Assembly (NCBI GenBank): GCA_937930845.1
Contig: CALHBJ010000014.1
Coordinates: 1 to 64,000 of the forward strand
Origin: an uncultured Rhizobiaceae group bacterium
Lineage (GTDB): Bacteria > Pseudomonadota > Alphaproteobacteria > Rhizobiales > Rhizobiaceae
Direction: 5' to 3'
Length of the DNA: 64,000 nucleotides
In this document: in pieces, positions 1 to 8,900 of the stretch
Position numbering within the stretch: the stretch's first letter is position 1
Layout of the letters: each line of letters starts with the position of its first letter
Program-made: the position numbers and the translations under genes
Notes under the pieces: generated by a model
The model's database searches: none
The model's input: the letters and a program-made list of their open reading frames with translations, nothing else
What the model was told of the DNA's origin: nothing

Positions 1-81
1 GAAAGACCACACTCATCACTGGGTAATATCACGCCAAATGAATTCGCCATGAAAATGGCGTTGCAAAAACAGGCCGCATAA
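1..81 (+). CDS. IS3-family transposase OrfB, C-terminal fragment
   Basis: Only 26 codons are inside the window; the gene begins upstream of base 1. The residues RPHSSLGNITPNEF match the end of the DDE (rve) integrase domain of IS3-family OrfB proteins, where this stretch follows the catalytic glutamate. Whether the complete transposase is intact cannot be seen. Its orientation, pointing into the window, places the right end of the element about 150 bases before the HNH endonuclease gene. Confidence 0.7.
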   Translation, partial: ERPHSSLGNITPNEFAMKMALQKQAA

Positions 82-140
82 GGCCAAAAACAAACCGACG
101 AATTCTCCAAATGACTGGAGGAGAGTTGGGTCTCAGGTCA
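1..140 (+). mobile_element. Right end of an IS3-family insertion sequence (partial)
   Basis: The first 81 bases, read in frame from base 1, encode RPHSSLGNITPNEFA and a short tail, ending in TAA at 79-81. RPHSSLG...TPxEF is the characteristic C-terminal signature of IS3-family OrfB transposases. About 60 bases further on, TTGGGTCTCAGGTCA ends at 140. This has the form of an IS3-type right terminal repeat, with a terminal CA. The left end and most of the transposase lie outside the window. The exact right boundary is inferred from the motif, because the other end is not available for comparison. Confidence 0.75.
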
Positions 141-287
141 CGATGACTTCAGCGTTGCCCCGTTGTCACTCGCGGCCCTTACCAGACCTTCGAGCAAGGT
201 TGAGAGATTTTCCTGGGTTGCCCGTTACCGGCCATTGAGAAAACAAACAGATTGGCACCGTGGTGGTTTCAGGCCATGTTCAAACGT

Positions 288-1187
288 ATGGCTTTTGGCG
301 TTTTCATACATCGAACTGACTCAATATACGACGACGTGCCGTCGGAGCGATATCAATTTCCAAAGCAATATCTCAAACGCGTGCAGCAGTGTGTAGGCGA
401 CTGGATCATTTATCTCGAACCCAGCAAGGTCAAAGAAACAAAAGGCTACTTTGCAATCGCAAAGGTTCAAGAAGTCATTCCCGACCCCAGAGGCTCAGAA
501 ATGCATTTGGCTATAATCGAACCGGGCAGCTATCTCGATTTCGGTGATCCGGTGGCATTTCGAGAAATGGATGGAGTAGCAGAACGCGGACTGTTGAATA
601 AGGAAGGAAAAATCTCAGGGCGGGCTCAATCCGCAGTTCGACCGCTTTCCCAAGAAGACTTTGTTCGCATCGTTCAGCGAGGGTTAGGAAATGACGAAGA
701 CATTCTGCCGCGACAAGATGATGTAGTTCCGATAGATGGTTTCGAGGAGGCGCAGGAACCGTTTCAGTTCGCCACCGCTAGAGAACGCATTACTCAGATA
801 ACCAACCGTGCTGTACGGGACCGAAACTTTCGAAAAAATGTGCTGCGAGCCTATGGCGAACGCTGTGCAGTTACCGGCTTAAGATTGATCAATGGTGGTG
901 GTCGAGCTGAGGTAGAAGCAGCACACATTAGACCAGTTGAACATGGTGGTCCGGACATCGTCAGCAACGGTATAGCACTGTCCGGCACGGCTCATTGGAT
1001 GTTCGACAGGGGGTTGGTGGGGTTATCAGATGATCTGACGATCCTTGTGTCTCGACAAACCAACGACGCTGCGGCGGTAAATTCCATGATCAATTCTTCT
1101 GGTAGACTTCTGGTTCCAGAACGCGCCGCGAATAGACCTAGGTTTGAATTTCTATCTTGGCACCGCGAAAACTGCTTCAAATGCTAG
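288..1187 (+). CDS. HNH endonuclease with N-terminal reader-like domain
   Basis: This 299-residue protein has two parts. Residues 1 to about 150 (beginning MAFGVFIHRTDSIYDDVPS) contain VGDWIIYLEP and a conserved IEPGSYLDFGDPVAF stretch, and resemble the PUA/EVE-like readers that often precede nucleases. Residues about 180-280 form an HNH_2-type nuclease: a Cys in ERCAVTG, then AAHI, then SNGIALSGTAHWMFD, supplying the histidine and asparagine residues of the fold. The likely role is cleavage of DNA, perhaps DNA carrying modified bases; that specificity is inference. The frame is open further upstream (TTG at 252, ATG at 276), and 288 was chosen because homologues as I remember them start at MxFGxxxH. 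No methyltransferase gene is present in the window. The gene converges with the nuclease-PIN gene at 1250. Confidence 0.8.
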   Translation: MAFGVFIHRTDSIYDDVPSERYQFPKQYLKRVQQCVGDWIIYLEPSKVKETKGYFAIAKVQEVIPDPRGSEMHLAIIEPGSYLDFGDPVAFREMDGVAERGLLNKEGKISGRAQSAVRPLSQEDFVRIVQRGLGNDEDILPRQDDVVPIDGFEEAQEPFQFATARERITQITNRAVRDRNFRKNVLRAYGERCAVTGLRLINGGGRAEVEAAHIRPVEHGGPDIVSNGIALSGTAHWMFDRGLVGLSDDLTILVSRQTNDAAAVNSMINSSGRLLVPERAANRPRFEFLSWHRENCFKC

Positions 1188-1249
1188 CGGCCCAGTGAAA
1201 ACATTCACTTGCAAACAATGCTTTGGCCGATGTCAAATGCAGGATCATC

Positions 1250-3499
1250 CTAGGCTTCTTCCCGATACGAAACGTCATCATATCGTTTGATGAAATCTGA
1301 TTGAAGTTGGGAGGACGCCTTCGCAAGCATAACTCGCGCTCTTGAATCATCAACTTCATCGTATACCGCCCGAGCCTTTGATATAATCTCCTTGAAAGCG
1401 GCTTCTTCCATTCGGTTCCCCAACTTTACCCCCAACATCGACGGGAAGATTTTGTCATAGCTACCCTGAATTGATTTGGCAGAAGGGATTGCAGCCAGAT
1501 AATGGAGGATGAACTCAGGCCGCATCATGTAACGTGAGCCTTTATCCGAAACCAATTTCCCCGTAGCGTTTTGTATTCTTGTTTGCTGGGTCAGCCACCA
1601 AGTTTTGAATCCATAAGGGTTTCCTCCATTTCGCTCCCCCTTTGACCTTCGTTGTTGATAAATACGAAGAACCATCACGGCAGCATTTCTACATAAAATT
1701 TCCTCGCTAGCCTCTTCTCGACCAGGATTGTTACGGCTTTTCAGAATCTGTTCCGTAAGAGCATCTAACTCCTCAGGGTCAACTCCGTCCAACAGTGTTT
1801 TTTCGTCTTCGAACTCAAAGCCAAATTCATTGACGAGGTATTCCCTTAACTCATCCCGGGCAGAATCTCGGGAAATTTCACTTGCCGTGATGAACTGCCC
1901 CAAATAGTTCGCCCAACCAAATGGCCCTTTTTTGTGCGATGCACGTTCAATTTTTGCGTAGAAAAAGGCTCTTATCAGAATTTTACTGATTTGGCTTGCT
2001 AGTGGGAGCGTCATAAAATTCTGAATTTCTTGATAGTTATTTACAAACTCAAAATGTGTGGTTCTGAGATGATGCCAAACTTCATCGAGAGTTTTGTCCG
2101 TTAAAATCAGCTTAGATCCAGATGCTCGCAGGAGTTTTAGAGCGTTTTTTGTCATTTGGTCATCATTGGAGAGCATGTGCTCGGAAAGCGCCCTCACAAT
2201 AAGGTCAGAACCAACGTAGAGTATGAAATTGGAAGTCATACTTCGAAAATATTCGACCACTCGTGGCTCATTCTTCAACATAAATAGAAGAACATATGTG
2301 CGCGAAAGCTTCCGAAGATATTTCCGTTCAATTTTGGCGCTGCTATAATAAGTCCCGCGAAGTATTTTAAGGCAAGCCTGCGCTACTAATCCCGCCTCCT
2401 CTCCAACAATTTTACGATCAGATATGATTTGATCCAAAATGTCTTTTATCGTCGGCAGATTGCTGTCGCTTCCTTCGTCGTTCTCCAAGAACAACGCGAT
2501 TTCCAACCCTTGTGCGTGGAAGGACTTGTGAATGACACCGTGACAAATTTCAACACATTGCTCAATCAGCCCAGAATTATCAGTTGCCAATGATATGTCT
2601 TCTGCAGCGCGACTTCGGAAAACTTCGCTGACCATCATTTTCAAAGATTCATCGTCTATGTTTTCCTCTCTAATTTTTGTCCTGGTCTCAAAAGGCAGGC
2701 AATATCCATTTTCCTTCTTATGGAAATTGACCTTCCGCCCCCCGACGTCTTTAGAAGTCAATTCGTCCAGCCTGTGTTTTAACACTCCTTTGAAATAACT
2801 TTTTGCGGACGGTAGAGTCTCTAGAACTTGATTTTCAATTTGCTCAAGACTGCGGAACTTCCCTTTATCTGGATCCGTATCTTCCAGCGCCCACAATATT
2901 AAGCTGTCAGCGACCGCGTCCAAAAGTTCGCTTTTCCCCCGTCTGCGGTCGAGTTCTTGCCCGAGGAAAACACACAACGTTTTAGCAGGCAGATCATTTG
3001 TCGCGTTGAGCGTATCCGCCGCGCCAATTCCATCGAGGTAGGATGCGGCTCCTGCCACATATGATTTGTAAGACTGCAGCGCTCCAGGAGTTCCATTGAT
3101 CTGATGCTGAAAATAATGCGCATCGCGGACAACAATTCTACATTCTAATTCATCACTCAAATTTTCTTGTATTTGGTCAATGAGATTCAGTTTCTGACTG
3201 GTTGCGTATATAAGACTTTTGGGTTCACGGCCAAATTCCCGCAATCTCCTTACAGTGCTTCGAATTTTTGTTGTCGGTTCAGCAGTTGTCGATGCCTGCA
3301 TAAATTTTTGGGTGCCACCGTCCGCTTCAAATACTCGATCATCAAGCGCGCCATCGGCTCCGCCATCGTGGAAACCACCCATTGGTACATAGTCGACCCC
3401 CATAGTTGCCGCAAAAAAACCTTGAGTGAAATTCTCAAAATCGAAACCTCCAACCCTTGATAGAGCGATTTCGATTATTCTTGGGTCGACCGTGTCCAC
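1250..3499 (-). CDS. Large protein: Mrr-like nuclease region plus PIN-like domain
   Basis: The protein has about 749 residues when started at GTG 3499, which is preceded by AAGGAA at good spacing. The frame is open to GTG 3553. Residues about 8-105 resemble a PD-(D/E)XK restriction fold: FENFTQGFF with E22, then GGFHDGGADG with D45, then QAS at 68-70 where Mrr-type enzymes have QxK. K78 in TTKIR could replace the lost lysine. A helical middle follows. Residues about 426-520 look like a PIN domain: SDLIVRALSEHM (D432), a run of Asn/Asp, and TDKTLDEVWHHL (D468, E473). No named family is recognised with certainty. Its place beside an IS end, an HNH nuclease and a possible att site suggests a defence or mobile-element function. 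That role is inferred; no substrate is known. Confidence 0.6.
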   Translation of the reverse strand: MDTVDPRIIEIALSRVGGFDFENFTQGFFAATMGVDYVPMGGFHDGGADGALDDRVFEADGGTQKFMQASTTAEPTTKIRSTVRRLREFGREPKSLIYATSQKLNLIDQIQENLSDELECRIVVRDAHYFQHQINGTPGALQSYKSYVAGAASYLDGIGAADTLNATNDLPAKTLCVFLGQELDRRRGKSELLDAVADSLILWALEDTDPDKGKFRSLEQIENQVLETLPSAKSYFKGVLKHRLDELTSKDVGGRKVNFHKKENGYCLPFETRTKIREENIDDESLKMMVSEVFRSRAAEDISLATDNSGLIEQCVEICHGVIHKSFHAQGLEIALFLENDEGSDSNLPTIKDILDQIISDRKIVGEEAGLVAQACLKILRGTYYSSAKIERKYLRKLSRTYVLLFMLKNEPRVVEYFRSMTSNFILYVGSDLIVRALSEHMLSNDDQMTKNALKLLRASGSKLILTDKTLDEVWHHLRTTHFEFVNNYQEIQNFMTLPLASQISKILIRAFFYAKIERASHKKGPFGWANYLGQFITASEISRDSARDELREYLVNEFGFEFEDEKTLLDGVDPEELDALTEQILKSRNNPGREEASEEILCRNAAVMVLRIYQQRRSKGERNGGNPYGFKTWWLTQQTRIQNATGKLVSDKGSRYMMRPEFILHYLAAIPSAKSIQGSYDKIFPSMLGVKLGNRMEEAAFKEIISKARAVYDEVDDSRARVMLAKASSQLQSDFIKRYDDVSYREEA

Positions 3500-3724
3500 T
3501 ACAAGATTCCTTACAACGTATTTGAGAGCATGACCAAAAACGATACACAGCACTCATTTGTATGCAAGTCGGGGATCATAATGAAAACTGTATATTTGCA
3601 GACACAAAATTCATCTAGTTCCATATTTGCTCACCGGAACAATTTGAAAGTTGCCTCTCTTGTTCATTATCAATATCTGGTTTCTGAAGCCGTCATGGAT
3701 TTTTGACGACAACACCAATGGCAG

Positions 3725-3753
3725 CTCACCCCCAAGAAGGCCAAGGGGGTGAG
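3725..3753. terminator. GC-rich stem-loop, possible terminator or regulatory hairpin
   Basis: CTCACCCCC at 3725-3733 pairs perfectly with GGGGGTGAG at 3745-3753 across an 11-base loop. There is no long T-run directly after it on either strand, so an intrinsic terminator is only one possibility. It lies about 225 bases upstream of the nuclease-PIN gene. Confidence 0.4.
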
Positions 3754-4068
3754 ATTTAACCGATCATTTTAAAATCGATAAATGGACATATTTTACCCGG
3801 TGGGGCGCTCCACACGGTGTTGAAATATGAATTTATTAACCATGAATCCACTGGAATTCGGTTATAATTCTATCAGAAATTTGGGAGGGTTTGTGTCCAC
3901 GCATGGAATTCAGTTTGAACCACTTCTTGCACCCTGGATTGACGGACCACGCGCAATCCGCGAGGATGTATCCAGTGTTGTTGCTGTGATTGTATCCGGA
4001 TAAGAGTCGGCTATTTTTCAAGCAGATTTTATTGAATGAACTCAATAGATTACAGGTACTCTGGATAA

Positions 4069-4088
4069 GAATCCCTGTCTCTCCGCCA
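4069..4088. other. tRNA-Ser 3'-end copy, probable attachment site
   Basis: GAATCCCTGTCTCTCCGCCA has the shape of the last 20 bases of a serine tRNA: the 3' half of the T-arm (AATCCCTG), a seven-base acceptor strand TCTCTCC, a discriminator G and CCA. Upstream bases do not continue as a tRNA: there is no T-loop GTTC and no anticodon arm. It is therefore not a gene. Tyrosine-recombinase islands that integrate at tRNA 3' ends leave such a copy at the far boundary. The base composition changes here. The matching complete tRNA-Ser and any integrase lie outside the window. Confidence 0.55.
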
Positions 4089-4256
4089 TTCTTTCGCTCA
4101 CGGTAGTTTCGCTGCGCTCAACATCTTTGCGGGGGCGGCCTGACCGGCCGGGCGTTTGCTTGAACGCCTTGGCGGAGTTTGGAATTTCTCCGTTGCACTC
4201 CGCCATTTCATATGGCTCACCGCCGTTTGGTTTGCACTTTTGCTTACCCGGGCACT

Positions 4257-4284
4257 GAGTGACATGAAGTTTTGCATGTCACTC
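4257..4284. promoter_or_regulatory. Perfect 10-base inverted repeat upstream of the DUF3179 gene
   Basis: GAGTGACATG at 4257-4266 is mirrored by CATGTCACTC at 4275-4284 with an 8-base spacer. It lies about 190 bases before the next start codon. It could be an operator or an RNA hairpin; the absence of a T-run argues against a strong terminator. Confidence 0.35.
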
Positions 4285-4476
4285 GTTTGTCATTGGGTGC
4301 TGATGTAATCGTGATTGGCGGAACTTCAATTTTCGGCACATTTTAGGGTTCACCCCGCGTTTTCGGCCTGGATGTCCTTCAGGCTCTATTGGACAGGGCG
4401 CGGCAGGTTGTCCAGGCGCATTCTCACAGGGGTATGTGCGTCTGGGAACAATAAAGGCATGTGAAAGGTCTCTCCC

Positions 4477-5862
4477 ATGGCATTGGTACCGGGTTCTCAA
4501 TTCCGCTTTGTATTTATCGCTTTTCTGGCAATGGTTTACACTATGGGGGCCGGTTCGTTGCGGGCCCAGGAGAGCGGGTCGCTGCCGGATTATGTGATCA
4601 AACAATTTGGTGCGCCGCCGAAAATTCCCACCGGCCCATTATCAACAGAACTGAAATCTGCCGTTCAGGTGGCCTTTGTCGATGCCATGGCCCAATCGAC
4701 CTGGGGCCGGGACCAAGGCGTGGCTCTGGAGCAAATTATCGAGGCCAATGACCCGCGAGTGGCGTGGATCATCAGCGATCTGATGCGCTTTGTCACCGGG
4801 CCACAACTGAATGCAACATTGGGGGCTTCCGCGTTTAAATTACTGGGCAAAGACCTGCCCCGGGACAATCACTGGGGCGCTGTCACCGACCACCTCATCG
4901 CGTGGAATGTGCCCGCACCGCCTAACTATCTGGCGGTAAAACGCGCCATTTTTATCAGCATCGTGCCAGGTTGGGACAGGCTCTTTGTTGACGGTACAAT
5001 CGACTGGCGGCTGGTCTCTTGGGGCGGTGTGCTGATCGACGATCGTGCCTATGACACAACAGATGAAGCGTGCAATTGCATTCCTGCTGCAGACAATCCC
5101 CAAGTCAGCAGTGCTGCGGATGCCACATGGCTGAAAGATGATGATGTCGTTTTCGGGGTTGAAGTAAACGGTGAATACCGGGCCTATCCGCGCCGCATTA
5201 TGGAAGTGCGCGAAATGGTCAATGATACACTGGGCGGAAGGCACCTTGGCATTCCCTATTGCACCTTGTGTGGTGCGGCCCAGGCTTATTTTACAGATCA
5301 GTTGCCCGAAGGAATCGAGCGCCCGATATTGCGCACATCGGGCCTGCTTATTCGTTCCAACAAGGTCATGTATGATCTGACCACCTATTCGGTGTTTGAT
5401 ACGTTTTTGGGCACTGCCGTAACGGGACCGTTGGCACAGAAAAAACTGAAGCTGAAACAGGCCAGCGTTGTGACAACCGATTGGGGCACATGGAAGAAAG
5501 AGCATCCCACAACCACCGTATTGCTCGAAAGATATGCCCTTGGCCGTGATCCGGATTTCCGTAATGGGCGCGATGCCAATGGTCCAATATTTCCGGTGGG
5601 GAATGTGGACCCGCGTTTGCCAGTTCATGAAGACATTATCGGCGCCATTACCGCATCAGGTAAGCCGGTTGCATTTCAGCGCAGCAAAGCCTTTGTCGCC
5701 TTGAAGAATGGCACAGAAATCGCCTTTGAAAATGTCCGCCTGAAGCTGGATGCCGGTGGCATCAAAGCGGTGGATGCAGATGGTTCAGACCTCGGCAGCC
5801 ACCAGGCTTTCTGGTTCGCATGGTCGCAGTTTTATCCCAAAACTGAACTCTGGTCGGGATAG
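4477..5862 (+). CDS. Exported DUF3179 domain protein
   Basis: A 461-residue protein with an N-terminal signal peptide (hydrophobic core about residues 11-27, probable cleavage after SLRAQ). Most of the rest matches the DUF3179 family (PF11376). Conserved features include a CNCIPA motif, WLKDDDVVFGVEVNGEYRAY, and IPYCTLCGAAQAY followed by RSNKVMYDLTTYSVFD. The family is found in secreted bacterial and archaeal proteins, and its biochemical activity is unknown. The paired cysteines suggest a metal site or disulfides in the periplasm; that is inference. The gene stands alone between the island boundary and the convergent SIR2-STAND gene, with only about 60 bases between their 3' ends. Confidence 0.85.
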   Translation: MALVPGSQFRFVFIAFLAMVYTMGAGSLRAQESGSLPDYVIKQFGAPPKIPTGPLSTELKSAVQVAFVDAMAQSTWGRDQGVALEQIIEANDPRVAWIISDLMRFVTGPQLNATLGASAFKLLGKDLPRDNHWGAVTDHLIAWNVPAPPNYLAVKRAIFISIVPGWDRLFVDGTIDWRLVSWGGVLIDDRAYDTTDEACNCIPAADNPQVSSAADATWLKDDDVVFGVEVNGEYRAYPRRIMEVREMVNDTLGGRHLGIPYCTLCGAAQAYFTDQLPEGIERPILRTSGLLIRSNKVMYDLTTYSVFDTFLGTAVTGPLAQKKLKLKQASVVTTDWGTWKKEHPTTTVLLERYALGRDPDFRNGRDANGPIFPVGNVDPRLPVHEDIIGAITASGKPVAFQRSKAFVALKNGTEIAFENVRLKLDAGGIKAVDADGSDLGSHQAFWFAWSQFYPKTELWSG

Positions 5863-5924
5863 TGCGGTTGTCACAGAAAATTACTGCGCCTTGAGGTGCA
5901 AAATTGCAGCGCAGTTTCAGATAT

Positions 5925-8900
5925 TCATATCTGTGCTTCCAATGCACCTTCAACCCGCTCAATCTCCAACTGGAAATCGTATTGTTTCACCATTTCAAGC
6001 GCTGCGCGTAACAGGCGTTTGCCCGTTTCAAACTGCTTTCTCTGGAACATAACTTTGCCATATAATGTGGTTGCAGACGCCAGTCGCAGGTTGAGTTGAT
6101 TGCGTTTTGCTTTCGCAATGACTTCCTTCAGCAGTTTTCCAGCGACTTCTGTTTCACCCTGTGAAAGCAGGAACTCCGCGCGAATATGAAGCGTCTCACA
6201 CAGCAGGGAAGGCATGTCCATTATCTCGGCATAACGCTCGATCTGTTGCAGGTGATCAACATGGTCAATCGGTTTGCTATCGCCGGTTGCAATTTTAACT
6301 CTGATCCGGGCCAGTCTAATGCGGTGATACAGATCTTCATGCCCGCCTAATTCAGCCGAAGCCAATGCTTCTGAAAGATAGGAGTTGGCCTGTGCTAAAT
6401 CCCCCTGTCGGCGTTTTAGATCACCCAGATGGCGGCAGATGATTGAAATTCCCCGACTGTCTTCCATCTGCCGCAGGTGCTTAAGAGCGGCCTCATAGTT
6501 TGAGAAAGCAAGGCCCAATTGCCCGCGCATATGATAGATCAGTGCTTTTTGGCCAAGGGCAAGTGAATGTACAATGCTGTCGCTGCTGGAATGATGAATT
6601 ATGTCGTCCAGCCTGCGCGTGGCGCTATCCAGTCTGCCTCTTTCAATCTGAACCATCGCCAAGTTTAGCCCGATACGACAATGCTGGTCGCCGCCTTCGC
6701 CTCTGCCCTCGATCGTGCGGTTTAGTTTCAGAGCCTGACGCAGGAATGTCTGTGCGTCGACCAGATTGCCCTGGACCAGGCATACGACACCGCATTCATT
6801 GTAGAGCCAGATGATTTCATCTCGATAGAATGGCCGAATATGCTGTTTGTTTTCTTCATCGGGGTATTCGCGATCAAGGGTAAACGCTTTGCGCAACAGC
6901 CAACGCAATTGAATGCGATGTTCTTCGAAACATCCCGCGTGTTGGATTCCCGAAAGCCCTCGAAGCTTATAGTCCTCAAATCGCGATACGACGGCGACCG
7001 AGAAAGTCGACCTCAATATGCCAAGCGCTGCACGCAATCCTTCAATCCGTGTTGGTGCATTTGCTGTGCCCATGTGCCAGGGCTCTCCGGCTTTTGAAAG
7101 TGCATGGCGGTCTGCATATTCGCTCAAATCCGCCACGAGTTCTCTCATGAAGCGGTAAGCTTCTGTATTGGGCCGTGGCAGTTCTCTCGGCATTGATCCG
7201 TGTACGGTTGCCGCAAAATTATTGGCGTAGATGAATTCCTTGAGAGATCCCCCCATTTTTCGCATCACATGGCGATGGACCAGACGATGTACACTAAAGC
7301 GATCTCGGGTCTCGCTGGTTTCTTCGCTGATGAATTTCCCGTCGGCATCGTGTTCGCCATCAACCAATTTATAATTCTTGCTAATTGTTGGTTGCGCATT
7401 CAATCGGAACAATAATCCGCGCCTTTCAAGGTGTTCGATTGCTTGCCGTAATTCTTCTGTGCGGCGGTCAAATTTTGGATCGCCTTGGGCGATTTTCAAA
7501 CGTGCAGACGCATTTTGTTTGAACCAGCGGCGTATTTCGGGAACGCGCACCAAAACATCGCAGCTTACGGGTTGTCCGATGACGGCAAGATGTCGAAGTA
7601 TTGCCATATGAAGATTGATGTCCCGCGTGGGGCTGCCACTTCGGTGATATCGCTCGTAGATGTCCAGCACCAGCGAGACCACAATTTCCTCACGGCGCTC
7701 GTTGCTGGCAGTGTTTATCTGATCAATTACCGAGTTCATGAAACGGTCGACCCGTTGTTTGGCTTCGAGCACACTCGTGCAATGGCGGGTCAGATAATCA
7801 GCTGCTGCAAGGACAAGGGTGAAGCTGAACCTGTTAAATTGAAGAGCCCTGCGTAGCCTGGCCCAATCGTTGCTGGCGTCTGAATCTGCCACCAAATCGA
7901 CTGTGAGCGCGCTTTCATTCTCGCCGTAGTGCTGTAACAAGAGATGTCGAAATTTGACCTGCGGGTTTGTCACATTTTCCCAATGATGACTTGGAAAGAA
8001 GCTTGAAAACGTATCAACGATCCTGCTTTTTAAGGTTTCCAAACGGTCGTTGGAAGCAAATTCCGGATCGTCGGGTTTGGGTTGGGTTTCGTCGTTTGCA
8101 GCTAAAAATGGCTGGAGAATATTTTGATACTCATCGGAATCTTCCGGCTGAATTGATTTTAGATGATGGCCGACCAGCAGATGGCTTGCCAAAATTGGAA
8201 AGTTGTCGATTAGGAAATGCTCGGCTTTCATGACGCGGCAAAAATGTAAATACAGGCCGCTCGAGGGATTTTCGATCACCCCGATGCGCTCGCCTGCCAG
8301 ATCTACATTACTGACAGCCAGTAAGCCGGAATCTCGCAGGCGCCGGTGCATCTGTGCCTTTCCAAATGTGCTGATCCCAGGGCGCAGCAGCAAGTTAAAA
8401 ACGGCCGGCTGATCTTCCGACCGCAGATTTTGAGGCGTATTCTCTTCATCCGTGATCATGATGATATCTATGGGAAGATTGGCGAACTGCCGAGCGCTGA
8501 GTATTTCAAATGTCTTTTTGATTTGATCGTTTTTCGGCTGGCCGTTTTGCTCCAGCAACACGTCGATGGAATTGAAGCAGAACAATATCCGATATTTATT
8601 TTCACCGGCAACAGATTGCCATTTGAATAGCAGCCACCGGAGCAGTTCAAGTCGCGAAAGATTGCCGGCCTCTGACTTGAGCTTGTTTATCTCCAGCCGA
8701 TAATCGTGGGTTCCATCAATGTCAGGCTTCATGGCGCGGACAATGGCATCGAACATAACCTGATTGACCATGTCCCAGGTGGATGCAATTTCAGTTGAAA
8801 AGCTGTAATTGATAAAAACAGCTGAGAGATATGTGGGTCGGAATTCTTCTGACCAGGATTTCTGGATAAATGTATGAAGCCCGGCATTGCTTTCGAGTGC

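Larger units (their letters stand above)
3500..4476. other. Long AT-rich intergenic region with no convincing gene
   Basis: Nearly 1 kb separates the start of the nuclease-PIN gene from the DUF3179 gene. Short open frames here have no recognisable motifs or ribosome sites. Visible structure consists of a GC-rich hairpin at 3725-3753, a tRNA-Ser 3'-end copy at 4069-4088, and a perfect 10-base inverted repeat at 4257-4284. From about 4089 the base composition returns to the GC level of the main chromosome, which fits 4088 being an island boundary. The last 200 bases probably contain the promoter of the DUF3179 gene. Confidence 0.5.

Noticed and set aside
288-3499. Classical restriction-modification system
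   Set aside because: No DNA methyltransferase or specificity subunit is present in the window; a type IV-like activity remains only a suggestion.
3836-4045. Short minus-strand frame in the intergenic region
   Set aside because: No ribosome site, no motifs and atypical composition. It may be decayed island DNA.
4069-4088. A complete tRNA-Ser gene
   Set aside because: Only the 3' end is present. Bases upstream do not form a T-loop, variable arm or anticodon stem.
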